Shown here one piece after another: positions 15,590 to 28,164 of a stretch of DNA of 61,363 bases. The DNA lies in NCBI RefSeq assembly GCF_000497245.1, contig NZ_AWTC01000020.1, forward strand, positions 1 through 61,363, written 5' to 3'. How positions within the stretch are numbered: position 1 is the first letter of the stretch; every line of letters begins with the position of its first letter. Source of the DNA: Sporolactobacillus laevolacticus DSM 442. GTDB lineage: Bacteria > Bacillota > Bacilli > Bacillales > Sporolactobacillaceae. Below the pieces are notes generated by a model. It worked only from the letters and a program-made list of their open reading frames with translations. It ran no database searches and was not told the origin of the DNA. The position numbers and the translations under genes were made by a program.

Positions 15590-16534
15590 TTACTCTTCCA
15601 CTCTCAGCCCAAGGCCAAGGTCATGCAGCTTTTCTTCAACTTCTTCAAGAGACTTGCGTCCAAGATTTCTAACCTTCATCATGTCTTCTTCACTCTTTTG
15701 GGTCAGTTCCTGAACAGTGTTGATTCCGGCGCGTTTCAGACAATTGTAAGACCTTACAGATAGGTCGAGTTCTTCAATCGTCATTTCGAGCACTTTTTCT
15801 TTTTTATCTTCTTCTTTTTCGATCATGATCTCAGCTTTTTGGGCTTGATCAGTCAAACCGACGAAGATATTCAGATGTTCGGTCAGGATTTTGGCACCCA
15901 GAGCAATCGCTTCTTCCGGACGGATGCTGCCATCGGTCCAGACATCGAGTGTCAGTTTGTCGTAATTGGCTACCTGGCCGACTCTGGTTTTCTCCACTTG
16001 ATAGTTCACACGTGTGATTGGTGTGTAAATTGAATCAATTGGAATCACGGCAATTGGCAGGTCATCGGATTTATTTCCTTCAGCAGGAACATAACCGCGA
16101 CCTTTCTTAGCGAGCATTCTCAGATGAAAATGTGCACCTTCATCCAGCGTCGCAATTTCCAGTTCAGGATTCAGTATTTCCACATCACTGTCGTGGATAA
16201 TATCAGCAGCTGTCACTTTTCCCGCTCTCTGAACGTCGATTTCCAATGTCTTCTCTTCATCCGAATACAGCTTCAAGCAAAGCTTTTTGATATTCAGGAT
16301 AATCGCCGTTACATCTTCCACAACGCCTTCAATAGTGGAAAATTCATGAAGTACAGTATCAAATTGTACTGTCGTTACAGCCGCGCCTGGGAGGGATGAA
16401 AGTAAAATTCGACGTAAAGAATTACCCAGAGTCGTGCCGTATCCACGTTCGAGCGGTTCAACAACAAACTTTCCATAACTTCCATCGTCTGCTATTTCAA
16501 CCGTGTCGATCTTTGGCTTTTCGATCTCAATCAT
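15590..16534 (-). CDS. rpoA: RNA polymerase alpha subunit
   Basis: 314 residues, same length as B. subtilis. N-terminal dimerisation domain about 1-225 with [21 protein letters not shown]-terminal domain about 245-314 with [20 protein letters not shown], which binds UP elements and activators. Start at ATG 16534 behind GGAGGG rather than seven codons upstream. Preceded by a 159-base spacer after rpsK. Confidence 0.97.
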   Translation of the reverse strand: MIEIEKPKIDTVEIADDGSYGKFVVEPLERGYGTTLGNSLRRILLSSLPGAAVTTVQFDTVLHEFSTIEGVVEDVTAIILNIKKLCLKLYSDEEKTLEIDVQRAGKVTAADIIHDSDVEILNPELEIATLDEGAHFHLRMLAKKGRGYVPAEGNKSDDLPIAVIPIDSIYTPITRVNYQVEKTRVGQVANYDKLTLDVWTDGSIRPEEAIALGAKILTEHLNIFVGLTDQAQKAEIMIEKEEDKKEKVLEMTIEELDLSVRSYNCLKRAGINTVQELTQKSEEDMMKVRNLGRKSLEEVEEKLHDLGLGLRVEE

Positions 16535-16693
16535 CAAATATGAACCCTCCTTCAAAACGTCGATACTTTGGTCAGCGCGCGTTGGCCAAAATTTTCCAAT
16601 AAAACTTCCTTCGGGCTTACGGCGTGCTTCTCTGATCGGTGTACACGTTTAGTCATAGTTGCATTATTAACAGATTAATAGCGAGCTATACAA

Positions 16694-17086
16694 TCAAACG
16701 CGGCGACGTTTCGGAGGCCGGCAACCGTTGTGAGGAACTGGAGTGACGTCACGGATTGTGGTCACTTCAAGTCCAACTGCTTGAAGTGCACGGATTGCTG
16801 CTTCACGGCCGGCGCCTGGTCCTTTGACAGATACTTCAACACTCTTCATGCCACTGTCTAAAGCACTTTTTCCAGCTGCTTCCGCTGCTGTTTGCGCTGC
16901 AAAAGGAGTTGACTTCCTAGACCCTTTGAATCCAAGACCGCCTGAGCTTGCCCAGGAAATCGCGTTTCCGTGTGGATCAGTAATGGTCACGATTGTATTG
17001 TTGAATGTTGAACGGATATGAGCCACCCCGTTTTCAACATTTCTCTTGATACGACGCTTACGCGTACGTTGTTGTGCTTTTGCCAT
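16694..17086 (-). CDS. rpsK: 30S ribosomal protein S11
   Basis: 130 residues. [20 protein letters not shown]-type text and the C-terminal [17 protein letters not shown] are characteristic. S11 is a platform protein near the Shine-Dalgarno pairing site. Lies 21 bases after rpsM. Confidence 0.97.
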   Translation of the reverse strand: MAKAQQRTRKRRIKRNVENGVAHIRSTFNNTIVTITDPHGNAISWASSGGLGFKGSRKSTPFAAQTAAEAAGKSALDSGMKSVEVSVKGPGAGREAAIRALQAVGLEVTTIRDVTPVPHNGCRPPKRRRV

Positions 17087-17107
17087 AAATGTTTAACCCT
17101 CCTTTAC

Positions 17108-17473
17108 TTATTTCTTTTTACCAGCCATCGTGCGCTTTGGACCTTTACGCGTACGTGAGTTGTTCTTTGTGTTTTGTCCACGAACCGGCAAACCTCTGCG
17201 GTGGCGGATGCCTCTATATGAACCAATTTCAATAAGTCGTTTGATATTAAGAGAAACTTCGCGGCGAAGGTCTCCTTCCACACGGTAGTGGTCAACAACT
17301 TCACGAATACGTGTCTGTTCTTCTTCAGTCAGGTCACGTACACGTGTATCTTCGGATACGTTGGCCTCTGCCAAGATCTTCTTGGCAGTTGCCGGGCCAA
17401 TGCCGAAGATGTAGGTTAGAGAAATAACCACACGTTTTTCTCTTGGGATGTCGATACCTGCAATACGAGCCAT
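17108..17473 (-). CDS. rpsM: 30S ribosomal protein S13
   Basis: 121 residues: [19 protein letters not shown] at the start, [13 protein letters not shown] and the basic tail [13 protein letters not shown]. Head protein contacting P-site tRNA and the L5 bridge. Lies 19 bases after rpmJ. Confidence 0.97.
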   Translation of the reverse strand: MARIAGIDIPREKRVVISLTYIFGIGPATAKKILAEANVSEDTRVRDLTEEEQTRIREVVDHYRVEGDLRREVSLNIKRLIEIGSYRGIRHRRGLPVRGQNTKNNSRTRKGPKRTMAGKKK

Positions 17474-17492
17474 ACGTCAAAACACCTCCTTA

Positions 17493-17606
17493 TTAACCTT
17501 GTCTTTGTTTATGTTTAGGATTTTCACAAATCACCATGACAACGCCTTTACGGCGAACAATCTTACATTTTTCACAAATTTTCTTTACTGATGGTCTTAC
17601 TTTCAT
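17493..17606 (-). CDS. rpmJ: 50S ribosomal protein L36
   Basis: 37 residues, [20 protein letters not shown] then [17 protein letters not shown]. The zinc ligands Cys11, Cys14, Cys27 and His32 are all present, so this is the C+ form. It is found by direct translation between infA and rpsM, where Bacillus has it, with AGGAGG upstream. Confidence 0.96.
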   Translation of the reverse strand: MKVRPSVKKICEKCKIVRRKGVVMVICENPKHKQRQG

Positions 17607-17638
17607 TATTGAACCCTCCTTATACACCCGCAGAGCAA

Positions 17639-17857
17639 TTATTTATGCCTGAACGTAATGCGGCCGCGCGACACATCATATGGCGACAGCTCGACCGTTA
17701 CTTTATCTCCCGGCAAAATTCGGATGAAATGCATACGGATCTTGCCGGATACATGAGCTAAAATCTTATGGCCATTCTCCAATTCCACACGAAACATTGC
17801 ATTTGGCAGTGGTTCGATAACGGTGCCTTCAACTTCAATGACATCTTCCTTAGCCAT
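17639..17857 (-). CDS. infA: translation initiation factor IF-1
   Basis: 72 residues, a single S1/OB fold ([20 protein letters not shown], then [16 protein letters not shown]). It occupies the 30S A site during initiation. Start at ATG 17857; the frame continues upstream only inside the preceding gene, which it overlaps by 8 bases. Length matches B. subtilis. Confidence 0.97.
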   Translation of the reverse strand: MAKEDVIEVEGTVIEPLPNAMFRVELENGHKILAHVSGKIRMHFIRILPGDKVTVELSPYDVSRGRITFRHK

Positions 17858-18173
17858 CCGCTGACTCACCCTTCCTCTTGTTACTGATTTCTCCATCTAA
17901 AAAATGAGCGATGGCAAAACGCAGTTTTCCGTTTGTCACGCGACCGATCTCGCGCAGACTTTTCTGTACTTCGACAGATATATATGTTTGAAGTTCAAGA
18001 TGGCTGATGTTCTTCTTTTTCGCATTGTCAAACTTTCTCTTATCACCATCTGCGATTTCAACAAAACGATGATCAATAAGTCGCACAATGACAAAATAAG
18101 AACCCGATTCTTTCCCCTTCAGCACACATACAAGCTGACCGGGGACAGGTAAAGGGGCTTGATCACTACCCAT
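17850..18173 (-). CDS. KOW-domain RNA-binding protein (YbzG-like)
   Basis: 107 residues. The N-terminus [20 protein letters not shown] is a KOW-like motif as in eukaryal-type L14e/L6e relatives. [20 protein letters not shown]-type text follows, as expected for the conserved gene between map and infA in Bacillales. Role unproven; position inside a translation operon suggests ribosome-linked RNA binding. Start at ATG 18173 behind AAGGTG. The C-terminal region (residues 60-107) is lineage-variable and overlaps infA. Confidence 0.8.
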   Translation of the reverse strand: MGSDQAPLPVPGQLVCVLKGKESGSYFVIVRLIDHRFVEIADGDKRKFDNAKKKNISHLELQTYISVEVQKSLREIGRVTNGKLRFAIAHFLDGEISNKRKGESADG

Positions 18174-18189
18174 CAATCATCACCTTCAC

Positions 18190-19622
<1,433 letters not shown>

Positions 19623-20912
19623 TTACCTTTTTCTGATAAAGCCTTGGTAGTTCTTCTTAATCAATTGGCTCTCAATACGTTTCATCGTATCCAATGCAAC
19701 CCCGACAACGATTAACAGGCTTGTTCCGCCTATTCTGGCACTTGTCGGCAAGTTGCCGATTTCGCCAAAAACAATTGGAAGCAGAGAGATCGCCGTAAGG
19801 AAAATGGCTCCAAGGAAAGTCAGGCGGTAAAGAATCTTGGTAATGTACTTTTCCGTGCTCTTTCCAGGACGGATGCCAGGAATATAACCGCCTTGTTCAC
19901 CAAGATTTTTCGCCATTTTCTCAGGGTTAACCTGAACAAACGTATAAAAATAGGTAAAGGCAATGATCAGTACCGCATAAATGATCATCCCGTAAACTGT
20001 AGAATAGTCGAACACACGGATAATCCACGCAGTCACATTATTCTCAGGGAAAAAACGAGCAATCGTTGGCGGTGTGATCATCAGTGAGATTGCGAAGATT
20101 ACAGGGATAACACCGGCAGCATTAACCTTGATCGGTAAATGTGTCGGTTCCACACTGTACGTCTTCGTACCAACTGTCCGTTTTGCATATTGAATTGGAA
20201 TTTTTCTTGTCCCTTGCTGAACGAAAATAGTTCCAACAACAATAAGCAGGACAATAACGACAATGGCGAGCAATCCAAGTACTTCCATAAATGTGTTGGT
20301 TGACGAAGCAAACCGCTGAGCATAAATTTGGCTCACAGCCGTAGGAATACGTGCGACAATTCCTGCAAAGATAATAATAGAAATGCCGTTACCTACGCCG
20401 TAAGCGGTAATCTGATCACCCAGCCACACGAGAAAAGCCGTACCAGTTGTCAGTACCAATGCAATGATCAGAAAGGTCCAGATGGTTGGATTGCTAACCA
20501 ACCCTTGATAACTGTTACTGAACGTGTATGAAAGACCAAGTGCTTCGACAAAACCAAGCACAATCGTCCCATACCTTGTCAGCTGATTCAGCTTGCGCCT
20601 TCCCATTTCTCCTTGCTTTGACCATTCGGTCAGCTTCGGCACGACATCCATCTGCAGAAGCTGCACAATGATGGATGAAGTGATATAAGGCATAATGCCC
20701 ATGGATAAAATGGAGAAGTTTTGCAGCGCGCCCCCGCCAAAAGTGTTAAATAAGCCAAAGGCACTGGAATCACTGAAATTGATCAGCTCTGTATTAATAT
20801 CCGGAACGGGAATGTAAGTCCCGATCCGAAATATAATGAGCATAAGCAGTGTGAATACTATTTTTCGGCGAATTTCGGCTTCTCGCCACATACTGGAAAG
20901 CACTTGAAACAT
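19623..20912 (-). CDS. secY: protein translocase subunit SecY
   Basis: 429 residues with about ten membrane helices. Forms the SecYEG channel with SecE, encoded at 46.6 kb in this window. Family landmarks: IRRKIVFTLLMLIIFRIGTY, the plug region after FGGGALQNFSI, and YIPGIRPGKSTEKYI. ATG 20912 was chosen because GAGGTG precedes it; the ATG overlaps the end of rplO. Confidence 0.97.
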   Translation of the reverse strand: MFQVLSSMWREAEIRRKIVFTLLMLIIFRIGTYIPVPDINTELINFSDSSAFGLFNTFGGGALQNFSILSMGIMPYITSSIIVQLLQMDVVPKLTEWSKQGEMGRRKLNQLTRYGTIVLGFVEALGLSYTFSNSYQGLVSNPTIWTFLIIALVLTTGTAFLVWLGDQITAYGVGNGISIIIFAGIVARIPTAVSQIYAQRFASSTNTFMEVLGLLAIVVIVLLIVVGTIFVQQGTRKIPIQYAKRTVGTKTYSVEPTHLPIKVNAAGVIPVIFAISLMITPPTIARFFPENNVTAWIIRVFDYSTVYGMIIYAVLIIAFTYFYTFVQVNPEKMAKNLGEQGGYIPGIRPGKSTEKYITKILYRLTFLGAIFLTAISLLPIVFGEIGNLPTSARIGGTSLLIVVGVALDTMKRIESQLIKKNYQGFIRKR

Positions 20913-21352
20913 CAAATCACCTCAGTGTTTCCGCCGGCAGCTTCGATAGCTTCTATGGCAGAAGCAGAAAATTTATGCGCCTTAACTGTCAATTTTGCTT
21001 CAAGCTTGCCTTCACCCAATACCTTAACACCATCATTTAATTTTCTGATCACCCGAGTTTCAAGCAAAAGTTCTGGAGTGATCTCTGTTCCGTTTTCGAA
21101 ACGATTCAGTTTCTCAACGTTAACAACAGAATAGATTTTGCGAGTCGGGTTCTTAAAGCCCTTCTTTGGCAGTCTCTGAAGTAATGGATTCTGTCCGCCT
21201 TCAAATCCGAGACGTACTCCGCCGCCCGAACGAGCTTTCTGTCCTTTTTGTCCTCGACCAGATGTTTTGCCAAGTCCTGAACCGTAGCCGCGCCCTACTC
21301 TTTTGCGAGCGAACCGGGAGCCTTCAGCTGGTTTCAATTCATGGAGTTTCAT
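20912..21352 (-). CDS. rplO: 50S ribosomal protein L15
   Basis: 146 residues: [20 protein letters not shown], then the Gly-rich [18 protein letters not shown] loop that threads into 23S rRNA. It ends against the secY start, suggesting coupled translation. Confidence 0.97.
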   Translation of the reverse strand: MKLHELKPAEGSRFARKRVGRGYGSGLGKTSGRGQKGQKARSGGGVRLGFEGGQNPLLQRLPKKGFKNPTRKIYSVVNVEKLNRFENGTEITPELLLETRVIRKLNDGVKVLGEGKLEAKLTVKAHKFSASAIEAIEAAGGNTEVI

Positions 21353-21386
21353 CTTGGCACCTCCTTATTCTCAGTTTCGTTCAAAA

Positions 21387-21575
21387 TCAATCATTCAGTT
21401 CGCGTACTGCCAAAAGGTGGGATACCTTGTTGATCATGCCGCGAATTGCCGGATTATCATCCTGGACAACCGTTTGGTAAGTTTTTCTCAGACCAAGAGT
21501 TCTTACCGTCACGCGTTGTGATTCAGGACGTCCGATCACACTACGTTTGAGGGTGATTTCCAATTTTTTAGCCAA
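21387..21575 (-). CDS. rpmD: 50S ribosomal protein L30
   Basis: 62 residues from a TTG start behind AAGGAGG (spacing 8): (M)[17 protein letters not shown], then [16 protein letters not shown]. The apparent longer frame starting at 21620 runs into the end of rpsE and lacks a ribosome site. Normal bacterial length. Confidence 0.95.
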   Translation of the reverse strand: MAKKLEITLKRSVIGRPESQRVTVRTLGLRKTYQTVVQDDNPAIRGMINKVSHLLAVRELND

Positions 21576-21588
21576 TCCTGTTCCCTCC

Positions 21589-22089
21589 TTATCCGAGCAG
21601 TTCTTCCACTGATTTTCCACGCAGTTTAGCTACGTGTTCCACGCGTTTCAGGCTTTGCAAACCTTCAACAGTCGCGCGAACCATGTTAATCGGATTGTTT
21701 GATCCGAGTGATTTCGAGAGAATATCACCTAGACCAGACAGTTCGAGCACGGCGCGGACAGGACCGCCGGCGATAATTCCGGTACCTTCAGATGCTGGTT
21801 TCAGCAATACGCTGCCTGCACCTGAATGACCTGTTACTTGATGAGGAATAGTTGTGTTAACGATCGGAACGTTAAATACGTTCTTCTTCGCATCCTCAAT
21901 CGCTTTGCGAATGGCTTCAGGAACTTCATGAGCCTTGCCCTGCCCATAACCTACATTACCTTTTTTGTCGCCGACAACAACCAGCGCTGAAAAACGGAAC
22001 CTGCGTCCGCCTTTTACTACTTTCGCCACGCGGTTGATTGTTACGACGCGTTCTTCAAATTCTGATTTATTGCGATCATTATTAGCCAT
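21589..22089 (-). CDS. rpsE: 30S ribosomal protein S5
   Basis: 166 residues. Double-stranded RNA-binding N-domain with [20 protein letters not shown], then [21 protein letters not shown]5 guards decoding fidelity and is the site of spectinomycin resistance changes; the VVKGGRRF loop looks wild type. Confidence 0.97.
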   Translation of the reverse strand: MANNDRNKSEFEERVVTINRVAKVVKGGRRFRFSALVVVGDKKGNVGYGQGKAHEVPEAIRKAIEDAKKNVFNVPIVNTTIPHQVTGHSGAGSVLLKPASEGTGIIAGGPVRAVLELSGLGDILSKSLGSNNPINMVRATVEGLQSLKRVEHVAKLRGKSVEELLG

Positions 22090-22107
22090 GGATTCCCCTC
22101 CTTAATC

Positions 22108-22470
22108 TTAAAATTTAAGTCCTGCTTCCCGGGCGCCTTCGGCTACTGCCTTAACACGTCCGTGATAAAGATAACCGCTTCGGTCAAACACTACCGTGTC
22201 AATACCTTTTTCCAAAGCACGTTCGCCGATCAATTCGCCGACTTTTTTGGCTGCTGCAACATCGCTGCCTTTTTCAAGATCAAATGCTTTATCAATCGAT
22301 GACGAAGATACAAGCGTTACACCCTTCGCATCATCAATCAATTGCGCATATATATTCTTGGAAGAACGAAAAACATTTAAACGCGGACGTTCTGCTGTAC
22401 CCACGATGCGGTGGCGCACATGAAGATGTCTTTTTTGACGAAGCGCGTTTTTGTCTTTTTTTGTAATCAT
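22108..22470 (-). CDS. rplR: 50S ribosomal protein L18
   Basis: 120 residues: basic N-terminus [15 protein letters not shown], then [20 protein letters not shown]. Binds 5S rRNA with L5. Lies 18 bases before rpsE. Confidence 0.97.
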   Translation of the reverse strand: MITKKDKNALRQKRHLHVRHRIVGTAERPRLNVFRSSKNIYAQLIDDAKGVTLVSSSSIDKAFDLEKGSDVAAAKKVGELIGERALEKGIDTVVFDRSGYLYHGRVKAVAEGAREAGLKF

Positions 22471-22508
22471 ACAGTCCGTCGCTCCTTTCTAGTAGAAATT
22501 GAAATGAA

Positions 22509-23045
22509 TTACTTACCTGTTTTGCCTTCCTTGCGGCGCACTTTCTCGCCTTCGTAGCGAATACCTTTACCCTTATAAGGTTCCGGTGAGCGTACGGAAC
22601 GAATGTTTGCGGCAACTTCGCCGACACGCTGTTTGTCAATTCCACTGACGGAAACTTTGTTATTGCCTTCAACAGCTAATTCAATTCCTTCTTCAGGAAC
22701 GATTTCTACCGGGTGAGAGTAGCCAACATTTAAAACCAAGTTATTGCCTTGTTTGTTGGCACGATAACCAACGCCGACAAGTTCCAGATTCTTAACGAAG
22801 CCTTTCGTCACGCCTTCAACCATATTGCTGATCAAACTGCTCGTCGTACCGTGCAGAGCTTTGTGCTGGTTTGAGTCATCTGGTCTTTCAACTTTTATTT
22901 CATTGTTTTCTTGCTTGATGATCATGTCCGGGTGGAACTTCCGGGATAATTCACCTTTAGGGCCTTTGACTGTTACAGTCTGGCCATCAATCGTAACCGT
23001 CACACCATCAGGAACGGCAGTCGGTCTTAAACCAATACGAGACAT
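22509..23045 (-). CDS. rplF: 50S ribosomal protein L6
   Basis: 178 residues, two L6 repeats (residues 1-80 and 90-170). [20 protein letters not shown] and the C-terminal [20 protein letters not shown] are diagnostic. Located at the base of the L7/L12 stalk. Confidence 0.97.
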   Translation of the reverse strand: MSRIGLRPTAVPDGVTVTIDGQTVTVKGPKGELSRKFHPDMIIKQENNEIKVERPDDSNQHKALHGTTSSLISNMVEGVTKGFVKNLELVGVGYRANKQGNNLVLNVGYSHPVEIVPEEGIELAVEGNNKVSVSGIDKQRVGEVAANIRSVRSPEPYKGKGIRYEGEKVRRKEGKTGK

Positions 23046-23072
23046 TAGGACACCTCCATTCTTGTTTGCTAA

Positions 23073-23471
23073 TTACCAAACGTAAGCGAGCACTTCGCCG
23101 CCAACTTTTTGCTGACGTGCTTCTTTATCCGTAATAATACCTTTTGACGTTGAAACAAGAGCAATACCAAGGCCGCCAAGAACTCTCGGCACCTCATCGG
23201 CTTTCGCATAAACGCGAAGGCCCGGCTTGCTGATTCTCTTCAATCCAGAAATAACACGTTCTTTATTACCACCGTATTTCAGAATCAAGCGAAGCACACC
23301 TTGTTTGTTATCTTCAATGTACTCCACGTCTTTGATAAATCCTTCGCGTTTCAGGATCTCAGCAATCTCCTTCTTGATTCTGGAACCTGGCAACTCAATC
23401 TGTTCATGGCGAACAATATTGGCGTTACGAATGCGGGTCAGCATATCTGCAATTGGATCTGTCATGACCAT
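23073..23471 (-). CDS. rpsH: 30S ribosomal protein S8
   Basis: 132 residues, same as B. subtilis: [20 protein letters not shown] and the C-terminal [20 protein letters not shown]. First ATG used; AAGGAGG lies 9 bases before it. Central-domain 16S binder. Confidence 0.97.
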   Translation of the reverse strand: MVMTDPIADMLTRIRNANIVRHEQIELPGSRIKKEIAEILKREGFIKDVEYIEDNKQGVLRLILKYGGNKERVISGLKRISKPGLRVYAKADEVPRVLGGLGIALVSTSKGIITDKEARQQKVGGEVLAYVW

Positions 23472-23504
23472 GCAAATCGACCTCCTTCCCTATCACTTAA
23501 AATT

Positions 23505-23690
23505 TTACCAGCTAGCTTTTTTAACACCTGGGATTTGTCCTTTATAGGCAAGTTCGCGAAAACAAATTCTGCATAATTTGAATTTCCTAAGAACCGAATG
23601 AGGACGTCCGCAGCGTTCACAGCGTGTGTATTCCTGCACTTTGAATTTTTTTGGGCGATGTGATGATACAAGCATTGATTTTTTTGCCAA
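23505..23690 (-). CDS. rpsN: 30S ribosomal protein S14, zinc-binding type Z
   Basis: 61 residues. Four cysteines at 24, 27, 40 and 43 (CERC ... CRIC) form the zinc site, so this is the short C+ form usual at this operon position in Bacillales. The adjoining longer frame is a shadow. Needed for late 30S assembly. Confidence 0.96.
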   Translation of the reverse strand: MAKKSMLVSSHRPKKFKVQEYTRCERCGRPHSVLRKFKLCRICFRELAYKGQIPGVKKASW

Positions 23691-23704
23691 AATTCATATC
23701 CTCC

Positions 23705-24250
23705 TTACGATTTTTTAACGAACGGCATGCCTAGCAATGTAAGCAATTCTGCAGCTTCTTCATCAGTGTTTGCTGACGTAACGATAACAATGTCCATACC
23801 GCGCACTTTATCAACCTTGTCATAATCAATTTCAGGGAAGATTAATTGTTCGCGGATACCTAGCGTATAGTTGCCGCGGCCATCAAATGCTTTCTTTGAC
23901 ACACCACGGAAGTCACGTACACGAGGAAGTGCAACAGTGACCAGCTTATCAAGAAAGTCATACATGCGTTCTTTCCTGAGTGTTACTTTCGTACCAATCG
24001 CAACACCTTCACGAAGTTTGAATGCAGCGATGGATTTCTTTGCGCGTGTAATTACTGGTTTCTGGCCGGCTAAAGCGGTCAGATCTTCAACAGCGCTGTC
24101 CAGGACTTTGGAGTTCTGGACTGCTTCGCCAACACCCATATTAATGACTACTTTTTCGATTGCTGGCACCTGCATAACAGATGTATAGTTAAACTTTTCA
24201 ACTAAGGCCGGAACAACTTCCTTGTCGTACTTTTCTTTGAAACGGCTCAT
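23705..24250 (-). CDS. rplE: 50S ribosomal protein L5
   Basis: 181 residues, starting [20 protein letters not shown] behind AGGAGG. GLRIP-region text is replaced by [20 protein letters not shown], normal for Gram-positives. Binds 5S rRNA and forms a bridge to S13. Confidence 0.96.
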   Translation of the reverse strand: MSRFKEKYDKEVVPALVEKFNYTSVMQVPAIEKVVINMGVGEAVQNSKVLDSAVEDLTALAGQKPVITRAKKSIAAFKLREGVAIGTKVTLRKERMYDFLDKLVTVALPRVRDFRGVSKKAFDGRGNYTLGIREQLIFPEIDYDKVDKVRGMDIVIVTSANTDEEAAELLTLLGMPFVKKS

Positions 24251-24279
24251 GTATTTACCTCCTTTCACAGACAATCAGC

Positions 24280-24597
24280 TTACTCGATGACTTCGCCTGA
24301 TTTTTTAGAAACACGTACTTTTTTTCCGTCTACTATTTTATGACCCACGCGTGTAGGTTCATTTGTTTTTGGATCAAGCAGCATAACATTTGATACGTGA
24401 ATTGGCGCCTCGTGTTCGAGGATGCCGCCTTGCGGAGCTGCCTGGCTCGGTTTCGAATGCTTTTTGACGATGTTGACACCTTCAACAAGCACACGTTCCT
24501 TCGCCGGGTAAGCTGCAAGAATCACACCTTGTTTGCCTTTATCCTTGCCGGAAATGACTTGAACCTTATCGCCTTTTTTCACATGCAGTTTTGCCAT
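24280..24597 (-). CDS. rplX: 50S ribosomal protein L24
   Basis: 105 residues, KOW motif near the N-terminus ([20 protein letters not shown]). Assembly initiator for 23S rRNA. ATG 24597 chosen behind GGAGG. Confidence 0.96.
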   Translation of the reverse strand: MAKLHVKKGDKVQVISGKDKGKQGVILAAYPAKERVLVEGVNIVKKHSKPSQAAPQGGILEHEAPIHVSNVMLLDPKTNEPTRVGHKIVDGKKVRVSKKSGEVIE

Positions 24598-24632
24598 GTT
24601 AAATGCCACCTCCTTTTCCTGACCATTCAGAA

Positions 24633-25001
24633 TTACAATACTTCCGGTGCAAGAGACACGATTTTCATAAATTGTCCGTCACGTAATTCACGGGCAACTG
24701 GCCCAAAGATACGCGTGCCACGTGGGCTTTTGTCTTCCTTGATCAAAACAACAGCGTTCTCGTCAAAACGGATGTAAGAACCGTCAGTACGTCTCACGCC
24801 ATGTCTCGTACGAACGACAACTGCTCTCACAACTTCGCCCTTCTTGACAACGCCACCTGGTGTTGCTTGTTTTACCGAAGCAACGATTACATCGCCGATA
24901 TTTGCTGTCTTGCGGCCTGATCCTCCCAGAACCTTAATGGTCAGGACTTCACGGGCACCTGAATTATCGGCAACTTTCAAACGGCTTTCCTGCTGAATCA
25001 T
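24633..25001 (-). CDS. rplN: 50S ribosomal protein L14
   Basis: 122 residues: [20 protein letters not shown] and [13 protein letters not shown]. Start at ATG 25001 behind AGGGAGG; length equals B. subtilis. Sits at the subunit interface. Confidence 0.97.
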   Translation of the reverse strand: MIQQESRLKVADNSGAREVLTIKVLGGSGRKTANIGDVIVASVKQATPGGVVKKGEVVRAVVVRTRHGVRRTDGSYIRFDENAVVLIKEDKSPRGTRIFGPVARELRDGQFMKIVSLAPEVL

Positions 25002-25042
25002 ACAGTGCAACCTCCCTTCGATCTTCGGACGTGTCCGACAGA

Positions 25043-25315
25043 TCAGATAATAACGGATTCCTCAACGATTTTCACAAGACGAAAACGTTTATCTTTCGAA
25101 AGCGGGCGAGTTTCAACGATTTCAACGATATCGCCGACTTTAGCCTGATTATTTTCATCATGTGCTTTGAATCTCTTAGAATATTTCACGTGCTTTCCAT
25201 AGAGACGGTGGTTCTTATAGGTCTCAACTAACACAGTAATGGTCTTTTCCATCTTGTCTGAAACAACACGACCGACCAGAACTTTTCGCGCGTTATTGCG
25301 TGCTTCTTCTGCCAT
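25043..25315 (-). CDS. rpsQ: 30S ribosomal protein S17
   Basis: 90 residues, OB fold with [20 protein letters not shown] and [14 protein letters not shown]. Lies 16 bases after rpmC. Binds the 5' domain of 16S rRNA. Confidence 0.97.
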   Translation of the reverse strand: MAEEARNNARKVLVGRVVSDKMEKTITVLVETYKNHRLYGKHVKYSKRFKAHDENNQAKVGDIVEIVETRPLSKDKRFRLVKIVEESVII

Positions 25316-25331
25316 TCAGATAACCTCCTTC

Positions 25332-25535
25332 TCAGCCGTTTTGAACATTCAATTCACGTTCACGCAAAATCGTTTTTGCGCGAGCAATGGATTTGCGGAC
25401 TTCACGAATGCGAGCCGGATTTTCCAATTGTCCGGTAGCGAGCTGGAAACGCAGATTAAATAATTCTTCCTTCAAGGACTTAACGTTTTCTTCAACTTCA
25501 GCAGTGGTCAAATTACGAATTTCCTCAGCCTTCAT
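25332..25535 (-). CDS. rpmC: 50S ribosomal protein L29
   Basis: 67 residues, two helices: [20 protein letters not shown] and [20 protein letters not shown]. The ATG at 25535 lies inside the end of rplP (11-base overlap), with GGTGGTG as ribosome site. Peptide-exit protein. Confidence 0.95.
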   Translation of the reverse strand: MKAEEIRNLTTAEVEENVKSLKEELFNLRFQLATGQLENPARIREVRKSIARAKTILRERELNVQNG

Positions 25536-25959
25536 TTGCGTCACCACCCACTTCTTCACGTTTCACGAATTTCGTTTTAATTGGCAATTTGTGGCTTGCA
25601 AGTCTTAAAGCTTCGCTTGCCACTTCTTCACTTACACCGCCGACTTCAAAAAGAACACGGCCTGGTTTTACAACAGCCACCCATCCTTCAGGAGCACCTT
25701 TACCGGAACCCATTCGGACATCAAGAGGTTTCTTTGTGTATGATTTTTGCGGGAAAATTTTGATCCACACTTTACCGCCACGCTTCATAAAACGTGTCAT
25801 TGCAATACGCGCTGCTTCAATCTGGCGGCTCGTAATCCAAGCGGATTCAAGCGCCTGTAATCCGTATTCACCGAAAGTTACCGAAGCGCCGCCTTTTGTC
25901 TGACCACGCATTCTGCCGCGGTGCTGTCTGCGATACTTTGTACGTTTAGGCATTAACAT
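25525..25959 (-). CDS. rplP: 50S ribosomal protein L16
   Basis: 144 residues: [20 protein letters not shown] and [20 protein letters not shown]. Start at ATG 25959 behind AAGGAGG, as in B. subtilis. Shapes the A-site tRNA region of the 50S subunit. Confidence 0.97.
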   Translation of the reverse strand: MLMPKRTKYRRQHRGRMRGQTKGGASVTFGEYGLQALESAWITSRQIEAARIAMTRFMKRGGKVWIKIFPQKSYTKKPLDVRMGSGKGAPEGWVAVVKPGRVLFEVGGVSEEVASEALRLASHKLPIKTKFVKREEVGGDANEG

Positions 25960-25961
25960 AA

Positions 25962-26621
25962 TTATTTGCCTCCTTCCTTCTTTGTCGTTCCTTTCGTCGG
26001 AAGGACTTCTCCGCGATAAATCCATACTTTAACACCGATCTTGCCATATGTGGTATCAGCTTCTGCTGTCCCATAATCAATGTCGGCACGCAAAGTATGA
26101 AGCGGAACAGTTCCTTCACTGTAATCCTCTGTACGCGCCATGTCTGCGCCGCCAAGGCGTCCGGCACATTGCGTCTTAATACCCTTTGCGCCTGCTCTCA
26201 TTGCTCTTTGCAGTGTTTGCTTCTGTGCACGTCTCCATGAGATACGGCCTTCCAGCTGGCGAGCAATATTTTCAGCAACAAGTTTTGCATCAAGATCAGC
26301 TTGTTTAATTTCAAAAATATTAACGTGTACACGTTTGCCAGTAAGATCGTTCAGCGCTTTCCGAAGATTTTCAACTTCAGAGCCGCCTTTACCGATGACC
26401 ATGCCTGGTTTCGCCGTCTTAATAGTTACGTTAATCCGGTTCGCAGCACGTTCCAGTTCAATGCCGGAAACAGCAGCGCCTTTCAGCTTCTTTTCGATAT
26501 ATTGACGGATTTTGATATCTTCATGAAGATATTCCGCATATTCTTTATCAGCATACCATTTGGATTCCCAATCGCGAATGACTCCGATTCTGAATCCAAT
26601 AGGATTAATTTTTTGACCCAC
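25962..26621 (-). CDS. rpsC: 30S ribosomal protein S3
   Basis: 219 residues. [20 protein letters not shown], a KH type II domain with [16 protein letters not shown] (GKGG for GxxG), and the mRNA-entry C-terminal domain. The stop is 2 bases from the rplP start. Confidence 0.97.
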   Translation of the reverse strand: MGQKINPIGFRIGVIRDWESKWYADKEYAEYLHEDIKIRQYIEKKLKGAAVSGIELERAANRINVTIKTAKPGMVIGKGGSEVENLRKALNDLTGKRVHVNIFEIKQADLDAKLVAENIARQLEGRISWRRAQKQTLQRAMRAGAKGIKTQCAGRLGGADMARTEDYSEGTVPLHTLRADIDYGTAEADTTYGKIGVKVWIYRGEVLPTKGTTKKEGGK

Positions 26622-26624
26622 GCG

Positions 26625-26966
26625 TTATCCCTCCTTCTTTTCCGATACAATAATTGTAATGTGGCTGGTACGTTTGTTGATCTTGCTCGCACGTCCCTGG
26701 GCGCGTGGGCGGAAGCGTTTCAGTGTAGCTCCTTCATCAACAAACGCCTGCTCTACATACAAGGTATCTGTATCCATATCATAGTTATGTTCCGCATTGG
26801 CAACAGCAGATTTCAGTACTTTTTCAATGATCGGTGATGCTGCTCTTTGTGTGTTTTTCAACACAGCGAAAGCATAGCCGACATCCTTGCCCCTGATAAG
26901 ATCAATCACAAGACGCGCCTTACGAGGAGCAATACGAATTTGTTTAGCGATAGCTTTTGCTTGCAT
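26625..26966 (-). CDS. rplV: 50S ribosomal protein L22
   Basis: 113 residues from the second of two adjacent ATGs (AGGAGG 7 bases away): [20 protein letters not shown] and [20 protein letters not shown]. The hairpin loop of L22 lines the exit tunnel; no macrolide-resistance type change is obvious. Confidence 0.96.
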   Translation of the reverse strand: MQAKAIAKQIRIAPRKARLVIDLIRGKDVGYAFAVLKNTQRAASPIIEKVLKSAVANAEHNYDMDTDTLYVEQAFVDEGATLKRFRPRAQGRASKINKRTSHITIIVSEKKEG

Positions 26967-26983
26967 CATAGTTCCTCCTTTCG

Positions 26984-27265
26984 TTAGCGTGCACTTGTTT
27001 TCTTATCGGAAGCAACGTGTCCGCGATAAGTTCTAGTCGGAGCAAATTCTCCGAGTTTATGTCCTACCATGTCTTCCGTAACGTACACCGGCACGTGCTT
27101 GCGTCCGTCATAAACGGCAATGGTATGGCCGATAAATTCAGGGAAAATGGTCGACCTGCGGGACCAGGTTTTAACGACTCTTTTTTCGTCTTTTTCATTC
27201 AACGCAACGACTTTTGTCATCAGGTGATCATCGACAAAAGGTCCTTTTTTCAGGCTTCGGCTCAT
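26984..27265 (-). CDS. rpsS: 30S ribosomal protein S19
   Basis: 93 residues: [19 protein letters not shown] and [23 protein letters not shown] 27265 behind AAGGAGG. Head protein paired with S13. Confidence 0.97.
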   Translation of the reverse strand: MSRSLKKGPFVDDHLMTKVVALNEKDEKRVVKTWSRRSTIFPEFIGHTIAVYDGRKHVPVYVTEDMVGHKLGEFAPTRTYRGHVASDKKTSAR

Positions 27266-27302
27266 GAGTAGGCCTCCTTCCAAATAAACTATTTATACGC
27301 AC

Positions 27303-28136
27303 TTATTTCTTCTTGCGGTGTCTGATAATAAACTGTTCAGAAGCATTTTTCTTGCTACGTGTCTTGTAACCCATTGTTGGTTTGCCCCATGGTGACATTG
27401 GCGACTTGCGTCCTACAGGAGCTTTACCCTCACCACCACCATGCGGGTGATCGTTCGGGTTCATTACAGAACCACGGACGGTTGGGCGAATGCCTTTCCA
27501 GCGAGAACGGCCCGCTTTACCAACAGAAACAAGTTCATGTTCAAGGTTGCCAACCTGGCCGATTGTGGCGCGGCATGTTTCAAGCACCATACGCACTTCA
27601 CCTGAAACCAGACGAATCAGCACGTATTTGCCTTCTTTACCAAGGATCTGAGCGGATGTACCTGCTGAACGCACGAGTTGTCCGCCTTTTCCAGGTTTTA
27701 ATTCGATATTGTGAATCGTGGTACCAACTGGAATGTTCTTCAAAGGAAGTGCATTTCCGACTTTGATGTCAGCGTCAACGCCAGACATGATTTCAGTCCC
27801 CACTTGAATGCCTTTTGGTGCGAGGATGTAACGTTTTTCTCCATCCACGTAATGAACAAGGGCAATGTTTGCCGTACGGTTCGGATCATATTCGATTGTC
27901 GCGATCCGGCCAGGTACGCCGTCCTTATTACGTTTGAAGTCAATAATACGATATTGACGTTTGTGGCCGCCGCCTTGGTGGCGAACCGTTAATCTACCTT
28001 GGTTGTTTCGGCCGGCTTTTTTAGGAAGCGACGTTAACAATGACTTTTCCGGCGTATCCGTTGTAATTTCTGCGAAATCCAATGATGTCATGTTTCTGCG
28101 ACCGTTGGATGTCGGTTTGTACTTTTTAAGTGGCAC
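27303..28136 (-). CDS. rplB: 50S ribosomal protein L2
   Basis: 277 residues. RNA-binding and SH3-like domains, with the conserved [18 protein letters not shown] near the peptidyl transferase centre, including the essential His. Ends RHRKKK. One of the largest 23S binders. Confidence 0.98.
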   Translation of the reverse strand: MPLKKYKPTSNGRRNMTSLDFAEITTDTPEKSLLTSLPKKAGRNNQGRLTVRHQGGGHKRQYRIIDFKRNKDGVPGRIATIEYDPNRTANIALVHYVDGEKRYILAPKGIQVGTEIMSGVDADIKVGNALPLKNIPVGTTIHNIELKPGKGGQLVRSAGTSAQILGKEGKYVLIRLVSGEVRMVLETCRATIGQVGNLEHELVSVGKAGRSRWKGIRPTVRGSVMNPNDHPHGGGEGKAPVGRKSPMSPWGKPTMGYKTRSKKNASEQFIIRHRKKK

Positions 28137-28164
28137 GATCAGTAACCTCCTTCTTTAATATTCC

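Noticed and set aside
23462-23671. Alternative 69-codon frame overlapping rpsN
   Set aside because: rpsN in the neighbouring frame has the complete zinc-type S14 sequence and the ribosome site.
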